The notes under the pieces: generated by a model
What the model was told of the DNA's origin: nothing
The model's input: only the letters and a program-made list of their open reading frames with translations
The model's database searches: none
NCBI RefSeq assembly: GCF_003627795.1
Contig: NZ_CP032685.1
Span: 992,001-1,056,000 of the forward strand
DNA: 64,000 bases
Reading direction: 5' to 3'
From: Rhizobium sp. CCGE531
GTDB lineage: Bacteria > Pseudomonadota > Alphaproteobacteria > Rhizobiales > Rhizobiaceae
Program-made: the position numbers and the translations under genes
Part shown: positions 17,006 to 25,246 of the stretch, in pieces
How the letters are laid out: each line of letters opens with the position of its first letter
How positions within the stretch are numbered: the stretch's first letter is position 1

Positions 17006-18013
17006 CTAGAGACCGAGCGCTACGAGCCGGTCGATATTTTCCTTATCGAGCGACTCCAGCTTCTGGGCCTGAATGAGCTTCTTGTCGGGATAGACGCGAA
17101 CCTTGCCGACGCCGGTCAGCTCCATATTGTCGGTCGGCTCCTTGCCGGCGGCCAACAGGGAAGCGAGCTGGACGAAGATTTCGCCTGCCGTCATCGGATT
17201 CCAGATGAAGCCGCCGCGGATCGTGCCGGATTTGACGTATTTGACGCCCTGCCCTGGCGAGAAGCCGCCGACCAGCACGATCGACTTCGCCTTTTCGCGA
17301 TCGTCGAGAACGCGCGCCGCGCCGATCGGCCCCTGCGAGCCGAATGTCAGGATGCCCTTGAGATCCGGGTGTGCGCGCAACTGATCCTGCGTTGTCTTGA
17401 GGCTTTCATCCAGGCTTTCAGCCACGCCGAAGCGGTCGCCGAGCATCTGCATCTTCGGATATTTCTGCTTCTGATAGGCAATCGCCGCGTCGGCCCAGGC
17501 ATTATGCAGCGGAACCGTCAGCGAACCGACATAGACGATATACTTGCCTTCCTCGCCCATCTGCTTGGCGAGCAGATCCATATGCGCCTGACCGTAGCCT
17601 TCGATGGTCGTCAGCTCGAAGTCCCAATCCGCCTCCTTCTGGCTCGGACCTTCATGGGCCAGCACCTTGATGCCGGCAGCCCGCGCGCGGCCAAGAACGG
17701 GATCGAGCGCGGCGGAATCATTCGGCACGATGCCGATGACGGCGACCTTGCGGGCGATCAGATCTTCGATGGCACGCACCTGCTGCGCGGCGTCGGCTTG
17801 CGTCGGCCCGACCATCCAGGCATTCGCCTTGAATTCCGGTGCCGCCTTCTTGATGCCGACTTCCATGGCATTGAACCAGGGAATGCCGCCGATCTTGACC
17901 ACGACGCCGACCTGCGGCTCGGCCGCCTGAGCGACACCGATCGTCGCACCAAGCGTACCGGCAACGACGGCGCCGCCTATTCCGGTGAGTATGGTTCGTC
18001 TTGTAACTTCCAT
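17006..18013 (-). CDS. ABC sugar transporter periplasmic binding protein (type 4, RhaS/LsrB-like)
   Basis: A 335-residue solute-binding protein. The N-terminus MEVTRRTILTGIGGAVVAG with a later AQA site looks like a twin-arginine-type or Sec signal ending near residue 30. The mature part begins QVGVVVKIGGIPWFNAMEVG and has the ribose-type two-domain fold (GPTQADAAQQVRAIEDLIAR, IVPNDSAALDPVLGRARAAG). It is nearest in pattern to rhamnose/AI-2-type binders. Its start overlaps the lacI stop by 37 bases. It delivers substrate to the downstream CUT2 complex. Confidence 0.85.
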   Translation of the reverse strand: MEVTRRTILTGIGGAVVAGTLGATIGVAQAAEPQVGVVVKIGGIPWFNAMEVGIKKAAPEFKANAWMVGPTQADAAQQVRAIEDLIARKVAVIGIVPNDSAALDPVLGRARAAGIKVLAHEGPSQKEADWDFELTTIEGYGQAHMDLLAKQMGEEGKYIVYVGSLTVPLHNAWADAAIAYQKQKYPKMQMLGDRFGVAESLDESLKTTQDQLRAHPDLKGILTFGSQGPIGAARVLDDREKAKSIVLVGGFSPGQGVKYVKSGTIRGGFIWNPMTAGEIFVQLASLLAAGKEPTDNMELTGVGKVRVYPDKKLIQAQKLESLDKENIDRLVALGL

Positions 18014-19047
18014 TTTTCTCCTCCCAGTTTCGTGTTACCCGCCTCCTCAAGCGGGCTCCGCGGCGTCGAACCACGGATCTCGACGGCGCAGCGCAGGCGC
18101 CGTGTAACCGGTTTTCCGGCAGAACCGGTCATGCGCCGCAACAACAGCGCCCAGGCCTGTTCGGCCATTTCCTCGACGGGCTGGCGCACGGCCGTGATGC
18201 CGGGTGCGACCAGCTGCATCCATTCCATATCGTCGAAGCTCGCAAAGGCGAGATCGCCGGGCACGGAAAGCCCGATCTCCGCCATGGTGCGATAGGTCAG
18301 GAGCGTCGTGCCGTGATCGAGCGAAAACAGCGCGCCAGGCAACGGGCGGCGGCGAAGCCGCTCTTCGAGACGCTGCGCGCCGTTGGCATCATCGATGCCG
18401 ATTTCCAGCATTTCGACATGCATGCGCCTGGCTGCCGCCTGTACGCCCTCCCAGCGTTCGCGCACATTGCTGATCGAAAGGCTGCTGCCGACAACCATGC
18501 AATCACGATAGCCCTGCTCATCGAGATGGGCGGCGATCGCGCCGGCGGCCGGACCATTATCGACGGCAATGAGATCGAAGCCGGCCGCGTCCGGTATGCG
18601 GTCGGCAAGGACGATCGGCGCGAAAAAGCCGTTTGGCAGCCGCTCGGCAAAGGCGCCGTCGCAGGGAATGACGATCAGACCAGCCGGGCGCCAGGCGCGG
18701 ATCTTGCGCAGGCGATCGGCCTCTTCCTCGGCGTTGTTGCGTGCGGACACGACGACCAGATCATAGTCGTCGAGGCGCGCCAGATGCTCCAGCGTCGAGA
18801 CGAAGGAGGCAAACATCGGATTGGTAAGATCAGGCACGACGACGCCAACAAGCTGCGTCTTGCGCGAGCGCAACCGCGAGGCGCCAAGATCGACAACGTA
18901 GCCGAGCTCGCGCACCGCATCGTTCACGCGCCGGGCAAAATCGGGCGAGACGGTCGGCTTGCCGTTCAGAACATTCGAGACGGTCGCCACCGAGACGCCC
19001 GCCCTTTCGGCCACCATCTTTATGGAGGGAGTTCGCGATTTCGACAT
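17977..19047 (-). CDS. LacI-family transcriptional repressor
   Basis: A 356-residue repressor. The N-terminal helix-turn-helix is SIKMVAERAGVSVATVSNVL, followed by the hinge helix (ASRLRSRKTQLVGVVVPDLT) and a periplasmic-binding-type effector domain (PVEEMAEQAWALLLRRM near the end). ATG 19047 follows GGAGGAGGGC; ATG 19068 is less well placed. It is first in the operon with the ABC transporter, kinase and aldolase, and divergent from the 3-epimerase. Two LacI-type operators in the intergenic space imply control of both directions. Confidence 0.92.
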   Translation of the reverse strand: MSKSRTPSIKMVAERAGVSVATVSNVLNGKPTVSPDFARRVNDAVRELGYVVDLGASRLRSRKTQLVGVVVPDLTNPMFASFVSTLEHLARLDDYDLVVVSARNNAEEEADRLRKIRAWRPAGLIVIPCDGAFAERLPNGFFAPIVLADRIPDAAGFDLIAVDNGPAAGAIAAHLDEQGYRDCMVVGSSLSISNVRERWEGVQAAARRMHVEMLEIGIDDANGAQRLEERLRRRPLPGALFSLDHGTTLLTYRTMAEIGLSVPGDLAFASFDDMEWMQLVAPGITAVRQPVEEMAEQAWALLLRRMTGSAGKPVTRRLRCAVEIRGSTPRSPLEEAGNTKLGGEKWKLQDEPYSPE

Positions 19048-19096
19048 CTTGCCCTCCTCCACTATCAATCTCCGATTGAGCTTACGAAAATTCTGG

Positions 19097-19108
19097 TGAA
19101 ACGTTTTA
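19097..19108. promoter_or_regulatory. LacI-family operator 1 (TGAAACGTTTTA)
   Basis: TGAAACGTTTTA has the central CG and near-perfect dyad typical of LacI/GalR operators. It lies 50 bases upstream of the lacI start. A second copy, TGAATCGTTTTA on the other strand, is at 19160-19171. Agreement of two sites in one 178-base divergent promoter supports them as the binding sites of the adjacent repressor. Confidence 0.7.
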
Positions 19109-19159
19109 TTGTAAGCTAAACCTGTATATGTGCGGTGTCAACATGAACGCTTTTAAGTA

Positions 19160-19171
19160 TAAAACGATTCA
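19160..19171. promoter_or_regulatory. LacI-family operator 2
   Basis: Reads TAAAACGATTCA on the plus strand, that is TGAATCGTTTTA on the minus strand, differing at one position from operator 1. Centre-to-centre distance from operator 1 is 63 bases, about six helical turns, which would allow looping by a tetrameric repressor. It is 55 bases upstream of the 3-epimerase start. Confidence 0.7.
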
Positions 19172-19225
19172 TGTCTTTCGCATTGCAGCAATTTCTTTTG
19201 CATCCACGAAACCGGGAGGACGATC

Positions 19226-20122
19226 ATGAACAAGCTGGGAGTTCACGCGCTGGTCTGGGAGGCTGGCTGGGGCCGCGACGAATGCGCCCGCGCAATCGCA
19301 AAGAGCGCCGAGGTGGGCTACGATTTCATCGAGGCGCCGGCGCTCGATCCCAGCCTGATCGATCCTGAATTCACCCGTCGCCAGCTGGAAAAAAGCGGCA
19401 TCGGCATCAATTTCTCGCTCGGCCTCGATTTCGACAGCGACATCTCAAGCGGCGACAAGGAGAAGGGTCGGCGCGGCAAGGAAAAGCTGGAACAGGCAAT
19501 CGCCGTCTGCCGCGATTGCGGCGGCGACTATATCGGCGGCATCCTGCACTCGGCATTCGGGAAATATTCCGAGCCGACGACGGCCGCGGGCGTCGCACAA
19601 TCGGTCGACATTCTGCGTCAGGTGGCCGAGACGGCGGCAAAAAGCAACATCACGCTCGTTCTGGAAGTGGTCAACCGCTACGAATCCAATGTCCTCAACA
19701 CGGCCGCCCAAGGCGTGGAAATGTGCAAGCGCATCGGCATGCCGAATGTGAAGGTGCATCTGGACGTCTACCATATGAACATCGAGGAATCCGACATTCA
19801 GGCCGCCATTCTCGAAACCGGCGACCATCTCGGCTATTTCCACACCGGCGATTCCCATCGCGGCTATATGGGCTCGGGCACGATCGACCTCACCGGCGTC
19901 TTCAGGGCCCTCGTCCGCTCCGGCTACAAGGGACCGATCACCTTCGAATCCTTCTCCTCCCGCGTCGTCGGCCAGCCACTCGAAGGTATTCTCGGCATCT
20001 GGCGCAACCTATGGGATGACGGACGCGATCTCGCCGAACATGCGCTGATGTATACGAAGGCGCAGCTCAAGGCCGCCCAGGAAGCCCAGCGTCAGAGCCA
20101 GCAGCGCAGCCGCCTGCCCTGA
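19226..20122 (+). CDS. Ketose 3-epimerase (D-tagatose/D-psicose 3-epimerase family)
   Basis: A 298-residue TIM-barrel epimerase. The metal-binding and catalytic set Glu147 (LVLEVVNRYE), Asp180 (VHLDVYHMN), His206 (GYFHTGDSHRG) and Glu241 (ITFESFSS) has exactly the 33-26-35 spacing known for D-tagatose and D-psicose 3-epimerases. A manganese-dependent C3 epimerisation of a free ketose is therefore likely. It is divergent from the LacI/ABC/kinase/aldolase operon, so it probably acts before the kinase. AGGACGATC precedes ATG 19226. The natural ketose is not determined. Confidence 0.85.
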   Translation: MNKLGVHALVWEAGWGRDECARAIAKSAEVGYDFIEAPALDPSLIDPEFTRRQLEKSGIGINFSLGLDFDSDISSGDKEKGRRGKEKLEQAIAVCRDCGGDYIGGILHSAFGKYSEPTTAAGVAQSVDILRQVAETAAKSNITLVLEVVNRYESNVLNTAAQGVEMCKRIGMPNVKVHLDVYHMNIEESDIQAAILETGDHLGYFHTGDSHRGYMGSGTIDLTGVFRALVRSGYKGPITFESFSSRVVGQPLEGILGIWRNLWDDGRDLAEHALMYTKAQLKAAQEAQRQSQQRSRLP

Positions 20123-20170
20123 TAGCCAACCGGCTTGGACATTCCGTGAACGACATTCCATCGGGCAGGC

Positions 20171-20265
20171 GCAGCGGTTCCCCGCTTGCGGCGGGGTAAC
20201 GCATGCGAAATGAGATTGTTGCCGCGCACTTCCTTCTCCCCTCGGGGCTATTGGATTCACACATT
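20171..20265 (+). repeat. Mosaic intergenic repeat, left copy (inverted partner at 21649-21743)
   Basis: This 95-base segment matches the reverse complement of 21649-21743. The outer block (CCCGCTTGCGGCGGGGTAA) and the inner block (CTTCTCCCCTCGGGGCTAT, then ATTCACACATT) are nearly identical, with a diverged middle of about 25 bases. The composition, embedded palindromes and patchwork divergence resemble rhizobial intergenic mosaic elements (RIME-like). The inner end overlaps the transposase stop codon. Confidence 0.75.
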
Positions 20266-21590
20266 GTCGGCGGCGGAGAGGAGGAGTGCTACGCCGCGCT
20301 TGGCGGCCTGGAACTGTTGCCATCCGTCGAGCATGACGATCGGTCCTGGCTTTCCGTAGTAGCCGGTCCATCCGCCGAGGCGGGCGCAGACCCAGGCGGC
20401 ATAGGCCAGCGACCCTCTGGGATGGGGGTTCTTCTGTTTGGCGGTCTTGCCCTCCAGCTTGGCGCAGAAGGCTTCCAGCAGCGGCTGGTCGCTTGGCTCG
20501 AAGGCGTCTTCGATGGGGCGCAAGGTGGCGCCGGGCGGAGCGCCGTCGCGGGCATGGACCAGTTGCTGCACGATCACGGCCGCGACGAAGGCAGCCATCA
20601 CCAAATTGCTCAGCGCGCCCTCGTCCTCGATGCGCAGGCCTTCGATATCAAAGCCCTGCGTCTTCAGGGTGCGGAACAATTGCTCGATCGCCCAGCGACG
20701 GCGATAAAGGGCGATGACCGCCGCCGCCTCGTCGGCATCCGACACGGCATAGCTTGTCAGCAGCCGCCAATGGATCGGCGTCTCGCCCGGTGGTGCGGCG
20801 GTCTCGCGCACATCCACCAGATAAAGACGTACGCCATCCGGGGTCTTCCTGTAGATGCCGTTCTTCGGGGGCAGCAATGTCACCGCGCTGAAGCGGATCG
20901 CCAGTTGCGTGTCGCGCTCCTTGCGGCCCGGCTTGGCCGGCAGGCTAAAGGCTAGGTTGACCGCAACCGGCAAGGCATCCGCCAGACAAAGCAGCGACGG
21001 CTGGTCCTTGCCGAGGCTGCGGTCCCTCGCAACCCGGATGACGAGGTCGACATTGACGGGTCGGCGGGCGAAGGCCTCGTAGATATCGCTTTCACGGTCG
21101 GCAATGATGGTGATGTGGCGTGCAGCGGCGCAAACCTTCGCCGCACGATCGGCGCCCTCCAGCCAGCGATAGCTCTCCTTCTCCTCGATCGGACGCGCGC
21201 GCTGCGTGCCGCGCTCGCCCTGGTCGCGGCTTAGAAACTGCCCGTGGATTGCCCCGACGATCGCGCCATCGTCGGCGTCGACCCCGATCATCGCATGCAG
21301 ATAAAGACCGCCACCGCCGTCGGAGCGGACCACCGTCGTATCCTGAATGGCCAGGATATGCCGATCCGCGCAGCGGCTAGCCGTGCGCAAGGCCGCCTCA
21401 TCGATCATCGCCTGCGGATCGACCGCTCCATTGCGCAAGAACCGGCTCAAGCGGATCTCTCCGGCCCGATTGCCGCCGAGCTTGCGCACCCGCATTCCCT
21501 GGCCTGCCGTCGAAACCAGGCGCTCCAGCAAGAACGCCCCCCTTTTTCCAGCCGACGGTCGCCAAACCGTCCCAAGCTCAAATCATCCAT
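20257..21590 (-). pseudogene. IS4-family transposase, frameshifted near the N-terminus
   Basis: A DDE transposase of the IS4 family with catalytic Asp in AIQDTTVV, Asp in ITIIADRESDIYEAF and the Glu motif YRRRWAIEQLFRTLKTQGF. From 21531 the frame is open for 424 residues. The natural start is ATG 21590, with AGGAG upstream and the sequence MDDLSLGRFGDRRLEK. That frame and the main frame differ by one base, meeting in an A5G6 run at about 21538-21548. One extra A would restore LEKRGAFLLERLV. Either a single-base deletion inactivated it or a -1 slip in the homopolymer run is used. The pair of 95-base inverted repeats lies at the two ends. Confidence 0.78.
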
Positions 21591-21648
21591 CGCTCAATTC
21601 TCCTGCCGGCAGCAACAGAATCAGAACCTCATTCCATACGCAATTCCA

Positions 21649-21743
21649 AATGTGTGAATGCCATAGCCCCGAGGGGAGAAGGTGCTTACGGCGCCGACAT
21701 GCCTCATATGCGATTACCCCGCCGCAAGCGGGAAGCCGCTTGC
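21649..21743 (-). repeat. Mosaic intergenic repeat, right copy (inverted partner at 20171-20265)
   Basis: Inverted partner of the left repeat. It also contains a perfect hairpin, GCAAGCGG (21724-21731), loop GAAG, CCGCTTGC (21736-21743). This lies directly after the L,D-transpeptidase stop codon, so it may act as that gene's 3' structure. The repeats may belong to the insertion sequence ends or be pre-existing mosaic elements into which it moved. Confidence 0.75.
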
Positions 21744-22511
21744 TCAGGCGGAAACCCCTTTGCTTTGCAGCGGCGACTGATGAACCACAATGCGCGCGTG
21801 ATAGGGAATGCGCGCATAAAGATCTGTGACATCCTGATTGACCAATCGAACGCAGCCTGATGACGCTGCCTTGCCGATCGAGCGCCATTCCGGCGAGCCA
21901 TGCAGACGGTAGAGCGTATCCTTGCCGTTCTGGAAGATATAAAGCGCGCGCGCACCCAGAGGGTTCTTGATACCCGGGTCCATGCCGCCATTGGCCACTG
22001 AATATTTCGCAAGTTCCGGTTTGCGGGCGATCATGTCGCCCGGCGGTTTCCAGCGCGGCCAATGCTGCCGCCAATGGATGACCCCCTCGCCTTCCCATGC
22101 GAAGCCGTCGCGGCCGATGCCGACGCCATATCGCATGGCGGTGCCGCCGGGTTCCACGACATAGAGGAATCTCGACGCCGTATCCACGACCACCGTGCCG
22201 GCCGGCTCCCCGGTCGGATCGGGAACGCGCTGCCGGTAAAATTTCGGATCGAGCTTTCGATAAGGGATCGCCGGAATGACATGGCCGCCATCCACCAGAG
22301 ACGCATAGCGAGCTTCGAGTTCCGGATCCGGCGCGATTGCGTTCTCAGCTTGCGAAGCGACGGGAACGACGGGCGGCATGCGAGCCGGAGCGACGATTGG
22401 CGTTGGAACCGGAGCCGTCGTGGCACACCCCGCAAGCGATGCAGTCGCGGAGATGGATCCGAGTATGAAAGCCCGTCGTGAGAGAGTCTTTTCGTTCTTG
22501 GCTGAGCGCAT
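21744..22511 (-). CDS. L,D-transpeptidase (YkuD domain), lipoprotein-like
   Basis: A 255-residue exported enzyme that cross-links peptidoglycan or attaches proteins to it. The N-terminus has a basic segment, a hydrophobic stretch and SLAGCATT, a lipobox or signal cleavage region near residue 28. A Pro-rich linker follows. The YkuD catalytic motif is present: LHGSPEWRSIG, then SSGCVRLVNQD with the active Cys. The central TVVVDTASRFLYVV is the family's first strand. ATG 22511 follows CAGGACC; a GTG at 22532 is an alternative. Rhizobiales rely heavily on L,D cross-links and carry many paralogs. Confidence 0.88.
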   Translation of the reverse strand: MRSAKNEKTLSRRAFILGSISATASLAGCATTAPVPTPIVAPARMPPVVPVASQAENAIAPDPELEARYASLVDGGHVIPAIPYRKLDPKFYRQRVPDPTGEPAGTVVVDTASRFLYVVEPGGTAMRYGVGIGRDGFAWEGEGVIHWRQHWPRWKPPGDMIARKPELAKYSVANGGMDPGIKNPLGARALYIFQNGKDTLYRLHGSPEWRSIGKAASSGCVRLVNQDVTDLYARIPYHARIVVHQSPLQSKGVSA

Positions 22512-22701
22512 TTCGGTCCTGATAATCCTCACAAATTGGTGCCGCCCTTTCAGTCAATGAAAGCTGAAAGGGAAACATGTCTAATCATCCATGGCGATAA
22601 CCCCATAGCCAATTGCGATCCATGATGGCAAGCATCGCCGATGCCGGCTGGCGTCAATCCGCACGATACGGTAACGCCAGCTGCCATATCGAAAGCTGTC
22701 T

Positions 22702-24042
22702 TCAGAGGTTCCGGGAAGATTCCAAGCCGGATTGATTTTGCTGACACGGCTTACGCTCGTCATGCACGGCCAGATCCCGTCTGGCCCGCGCGCTCGCGGC
22801 TTCGATCGGCTGCGCCTTCCCCTGCTCTGCGATAACAGCCCGCGCCCGCTCGATATCGACCATGTAGTCACGCGCCAGCGGCAGAGGAGAGACATTCTTC
22901 GTCAGCTGCAATTGCCAGTTCATGTGCCCCATGCGGAGGAAGGCGAGCTCGGATCCGATCAGATAGAATTCGAACATCCGACAGAATCGTTCGTCATAGA
23001 GTTTGGCCAGGGTGCTCCTGTTCTTCATGAAGCGATCCCGCCATTGCTCAAGGGTCTTGGCATAGTGGAGGCGAAGGATTTCGATGTCTGTCGTCCACAG
23101 CCCGGTTTTCTCGACAACGGACAGGACTTCGGAGAGCGCCGGCGAATAACCGCCGGGGAAAATATATTTTGCGATCCAGGGATTCGTGCTGCCTGGCCCG
23201 TCGGACCGGCCGATCGCATGGATCAGAGCAACGCCATCCTCCTTGAGCACGGCGCGGATTTTGTCGAAGAAGGCCCGGTAATGATTGATGCCGACATGCT
23301 CGAACATGCCGACGGAGACGATGCGGTCGACGGGCCGCGTCCAGGACCGGTAATCCAGCAGCTCGAACGTCACCATATGCTCAAGACCGGCGTCCTTCGC
23401 GCGCGCTTTCGCGGCCAGCAATTGCTCTTCCGAAAGGGTGAGGCCCGTGACCCGCGCTCCGAATTCCCTGGCGAGATAAAGCGCCATGCCGCCCCAGCCG
23501 CAGCCGATATCCAGAACCTCGAGGCCTGGACGATCGAGCATGAGCTTCGATGCGATATGCCGCTTCTTCTTGAGCTGCGCCTCCTCGAGCGTCTCGTCGC
23601 CGACAGGGAAATAGGCGCAGGAATACTGCCGGTCGTCATCAAGCATCAGCGAATAAAGGCGCGCATCGAGATCGTAGTGATGGGCAACGTTGCGCTTCGA
23701 GCGTCCGGCGAAATTCAGCTGATCGAGATGTCGGCGCAGCCAGCGCACCTTGTCCATGACCTTGCTGAAGGGGTGGGTGCCGCCCTCCTCCATATTCAGG
23801 ACGAGCAAGTCCATCATTTGAAAGAGATCGCCGGAGCCCGGCTCGACATCACCGTCCATATAGGCCTCACCGAGCGCAAGGGCTGGATTGAAGACGAGGC
23901 GGCGTTTTGCGCGGGCGGTTTTTATTTTCATCGTTGCGCGCGGTTCCGATCCCGTACCGAAATTGCGCGTGGAACCATCGGGAAAAATGACCGTGAGCGT
24001 TCCGATTTTGATCAAGCTGGAAAGAGCTGCTTCTAGGAACAT
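22702..24042 (-). CDS. cfa: Cyclopropane-fatty-acyl-phospholipid synthase
   Basis: A 446-residue S-adenosylmethionine-dependent methyltransferase that adds a methylene bridge to unsaturated acyl chains of membrane lipids. The SAM-binding motif is LEVLDIGCGWGGMALYLA at about residue 180. NVAHHYDLDARLYSLML, the bicarbonate-site region VSVGMFEHVGINHY and KYIFPGGYSPALSE are diagnostic. ATG 24042 gives the family start MFLEAALSSLIKIG; the frame continues to 24120 without support. The C-terminal 35 residues are charged and variable. Rhizobia often carry several Cfa paralogs; this one stands alone. Confidence 0.92.
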   Translation of the reverse strand: MFLEAALSSLIKIGTLTVIFPDGSTRNFGTGSEPRATMKIKTARAKRRLVFNPALALGEAYMDGDVEPGSGDLFQMMDLLVLNMEEGGTHPFSKVMDKVRWLRRHLDQLNFAGRSKRNVAHHYDLDARLYSLMLDDDRQYSCAYFPVGDETLEEAQLKKKRHIASKLMLDRPGLEVLDIGCGWGGMALYLAREFGARVTGLTLSEEQLLAAKARAKDAGLEHMVTFELLDYRSWTRPVDRIVSVGMFEHVGINHYRAFFDKIRAVLKEDGVALIHAIGRSDGPGSTNPWIAKYIFPGGYSPALSEVLSVVEKTGLWTTDIEILRLHYAKTLEQWRDRFMKNRSTLAKLYDERFCRMFEFYLIGSELAFLRMGHMNWQLQLTKNVSPLPLARDYMVDIERARAVIAEQGKAQPIEAASARARRDLAVHDERKPCQQNQSGLESSRNL

Positions 24043-24461
24043 GAAAACTACCTGCTTATCGTTTCCTTGCGGGCGGCGCAGCTGCCCGAGGGCGGCCGAG
24101 AACCCAAGACGGTATTTCAATGCAGAAAGCGTACTACCTAATATGGTAGAATAGCCAAATCATTTGCGACATCAAGGTTGCGTGAACTTGATTGTGACAA
24201 TGCCCATACGGTTGCATCGCCATCGTCGCCGACGATCCGCCACGACGACGAATTCAGGACCTTCGCTTCACATATGCGAAGCATCGCCCCCACGCGGGAT
24301 TAAAGTATTCCCGGAAAAGCGTTCAGCGGCTTTCCTGCCGGAGTTTAGGCAAAACAATGGGATGGATCGGCCGTGAGAGCCCGGGAAACACGCCAGTCTC
24401 GTCCGAGGACAAGACTGGCGCATGATGAAGCCGGCCGCTCTTCTTCCATCAAGCGGAACGC
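24043..24461. other. Intergenic region with a terminator-like hairpin
   Basis: About 420 bases with no credible gene. The cfa promoter should lie near 24043-24170, which is A/T-richer (AGAATAGCCAAATCATTTGC near 24149-24168). The only clear structure is the hairpin at 24391-24420, listed separately. Confidence 0.5.
24391..24420 (-). terminator. Hairpin downstream of the polyol operon, probable terminator
   Basis: CGCCAGTCT (24391-24399) pairs perfectly with AGACTGGCG (24412-24420). After one C-A mismatch, GTCC (24401-24404) pairs with GGAC (24407-24410), giving a 13-pair stem with a tiny loop. It lies 42 bases past the stop of the minus-strand SDR and is followed on that strand by TGTTTCC, a weak U-tract. 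It most likely ends the six-gene operon starting at 30438. Confidence 0.6.
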
Positions 24462-25235
24462 CTACCAGCAGGTAAAGCCCGCATCGACATTGACGATGGC
24501 GCCCGTCATCAGGCTTGCAGCATCCGATGCGAGGAAGAGGACCGCGCTCGCGACTTCCTCGGGCGTGCCCATCCGCCCCATCGGCGTGTCGGCAAGCCAT
24601 ATCGGAATGCGATCGCGATTGGCCTCGACCGCCATGACCATCGGCGTCTCGATATAGGTCGGGGCGACGGCATTCACCCTTACGCCGTGCTCAGCCCATT
24701 CGGCCGCCATCGAACGCGTGAGATGATGGACCGCCGCCTTGGACACGTTATACGGCGTCTGCGGCTGCGGCCGATTGCAGATGGTTCCGGACATCGAACC
24801 GAGATTGACGATGGCGCCGCGCTTCATCGCGACCATGTGACGGCCGAAGGAACGCGAGCACCAGAACACGCCATTGACGTTGACATCCATCATGCGCAGC
24901 CAATCGGCATCCGTGACATCCTGCGACGGGATGCCGCTCTGGCCGATCCCGGCATTGTTCACCAGGATCGTCACGGCACGGCCGCCATCGGCAAGCTCGG
25001 TGGCGATCGCTTCCATCCGCGCGGACTCGGTCACATCGCCGATCCGCAGGTCGATGTCGTAGCCCTTCTCCCGCAGGGCGAGCGCCTCTCGGGCATCGGC
25101 CTCGCCGCGCTCGATGACGATAACGGACGCTCCGGCCTCGGCCAGCGCCTCCACGCAGCAAAGGCCGATCGCACGGCCGCCGCCGGTGACCACCGCACGC
25201 TCGCCGTCAAGGCGAAATTTTTTCTGGTAGCTCAT
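24462..25235 (-). CDS. SDR-family sugar alcohol dehydrogenase
   Basis: A 257-residue classical SDR. The nucleotide motif is VVTGGGRAIGLCCVEAL, with Ala in place of the usual middle Gly. NNAG is present, the catalytic Ser-Tyr-Lys set is NLGSMSG and YNVSKAAVHH, and the C-terminal is GAIVNVDAGFTCW. By context it oxidises a polyol to a ketose, or a sugar, with NAD(P). It is last in the minus-strand operon with a second SDR, the PF08013 protein, a PfkB kinase, ROK and a 3-epimerase. Galactitol-type dehydrogenases of rhizobia are of this class, but the substrate is unproven. Confidence 0.82.
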   Translation of the reverse strand: MSYQKKFRLDGERAVVTGGGRAIGLCCVEALAEAGASVIVIERGEADAREALALREKGYDIDLRIGDVTESARMEAIATELADGGRAVTILVNNAGIGQSGIPSQDVTDADWLRMMDVNVNGVFWCSRSFGRHMVAMKRGAIVNLGSMSGTICNRPQPQTPYNVSKAAVHHLTRSMAAEWAEHGVRVNAVAPTYIETPMVMAVEANRDRIPIWLADTPMGRMGTPEEVASAVLFLASDAASLMTGAIVNVDAGFTCW

Positions 25236-25246
25236 GGTACGGCTCC

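Noticed and set aside
11977..18013. Naming cluster 1 as the rhamnose system (rhaS-T-P-Q-K)
   Set aside because: Gene order is similar, but the mutarotase, isomerase and dehydrogenase expected for rhizobial rhamnose loci are missing and the regulator is LacI rather than DeoR type.
22732..24036. Long antisense frame opposite cfa, about 434 codons
   Set aside because: Shadow of the real methyltransferase; no conserved motif and no ribosome site.
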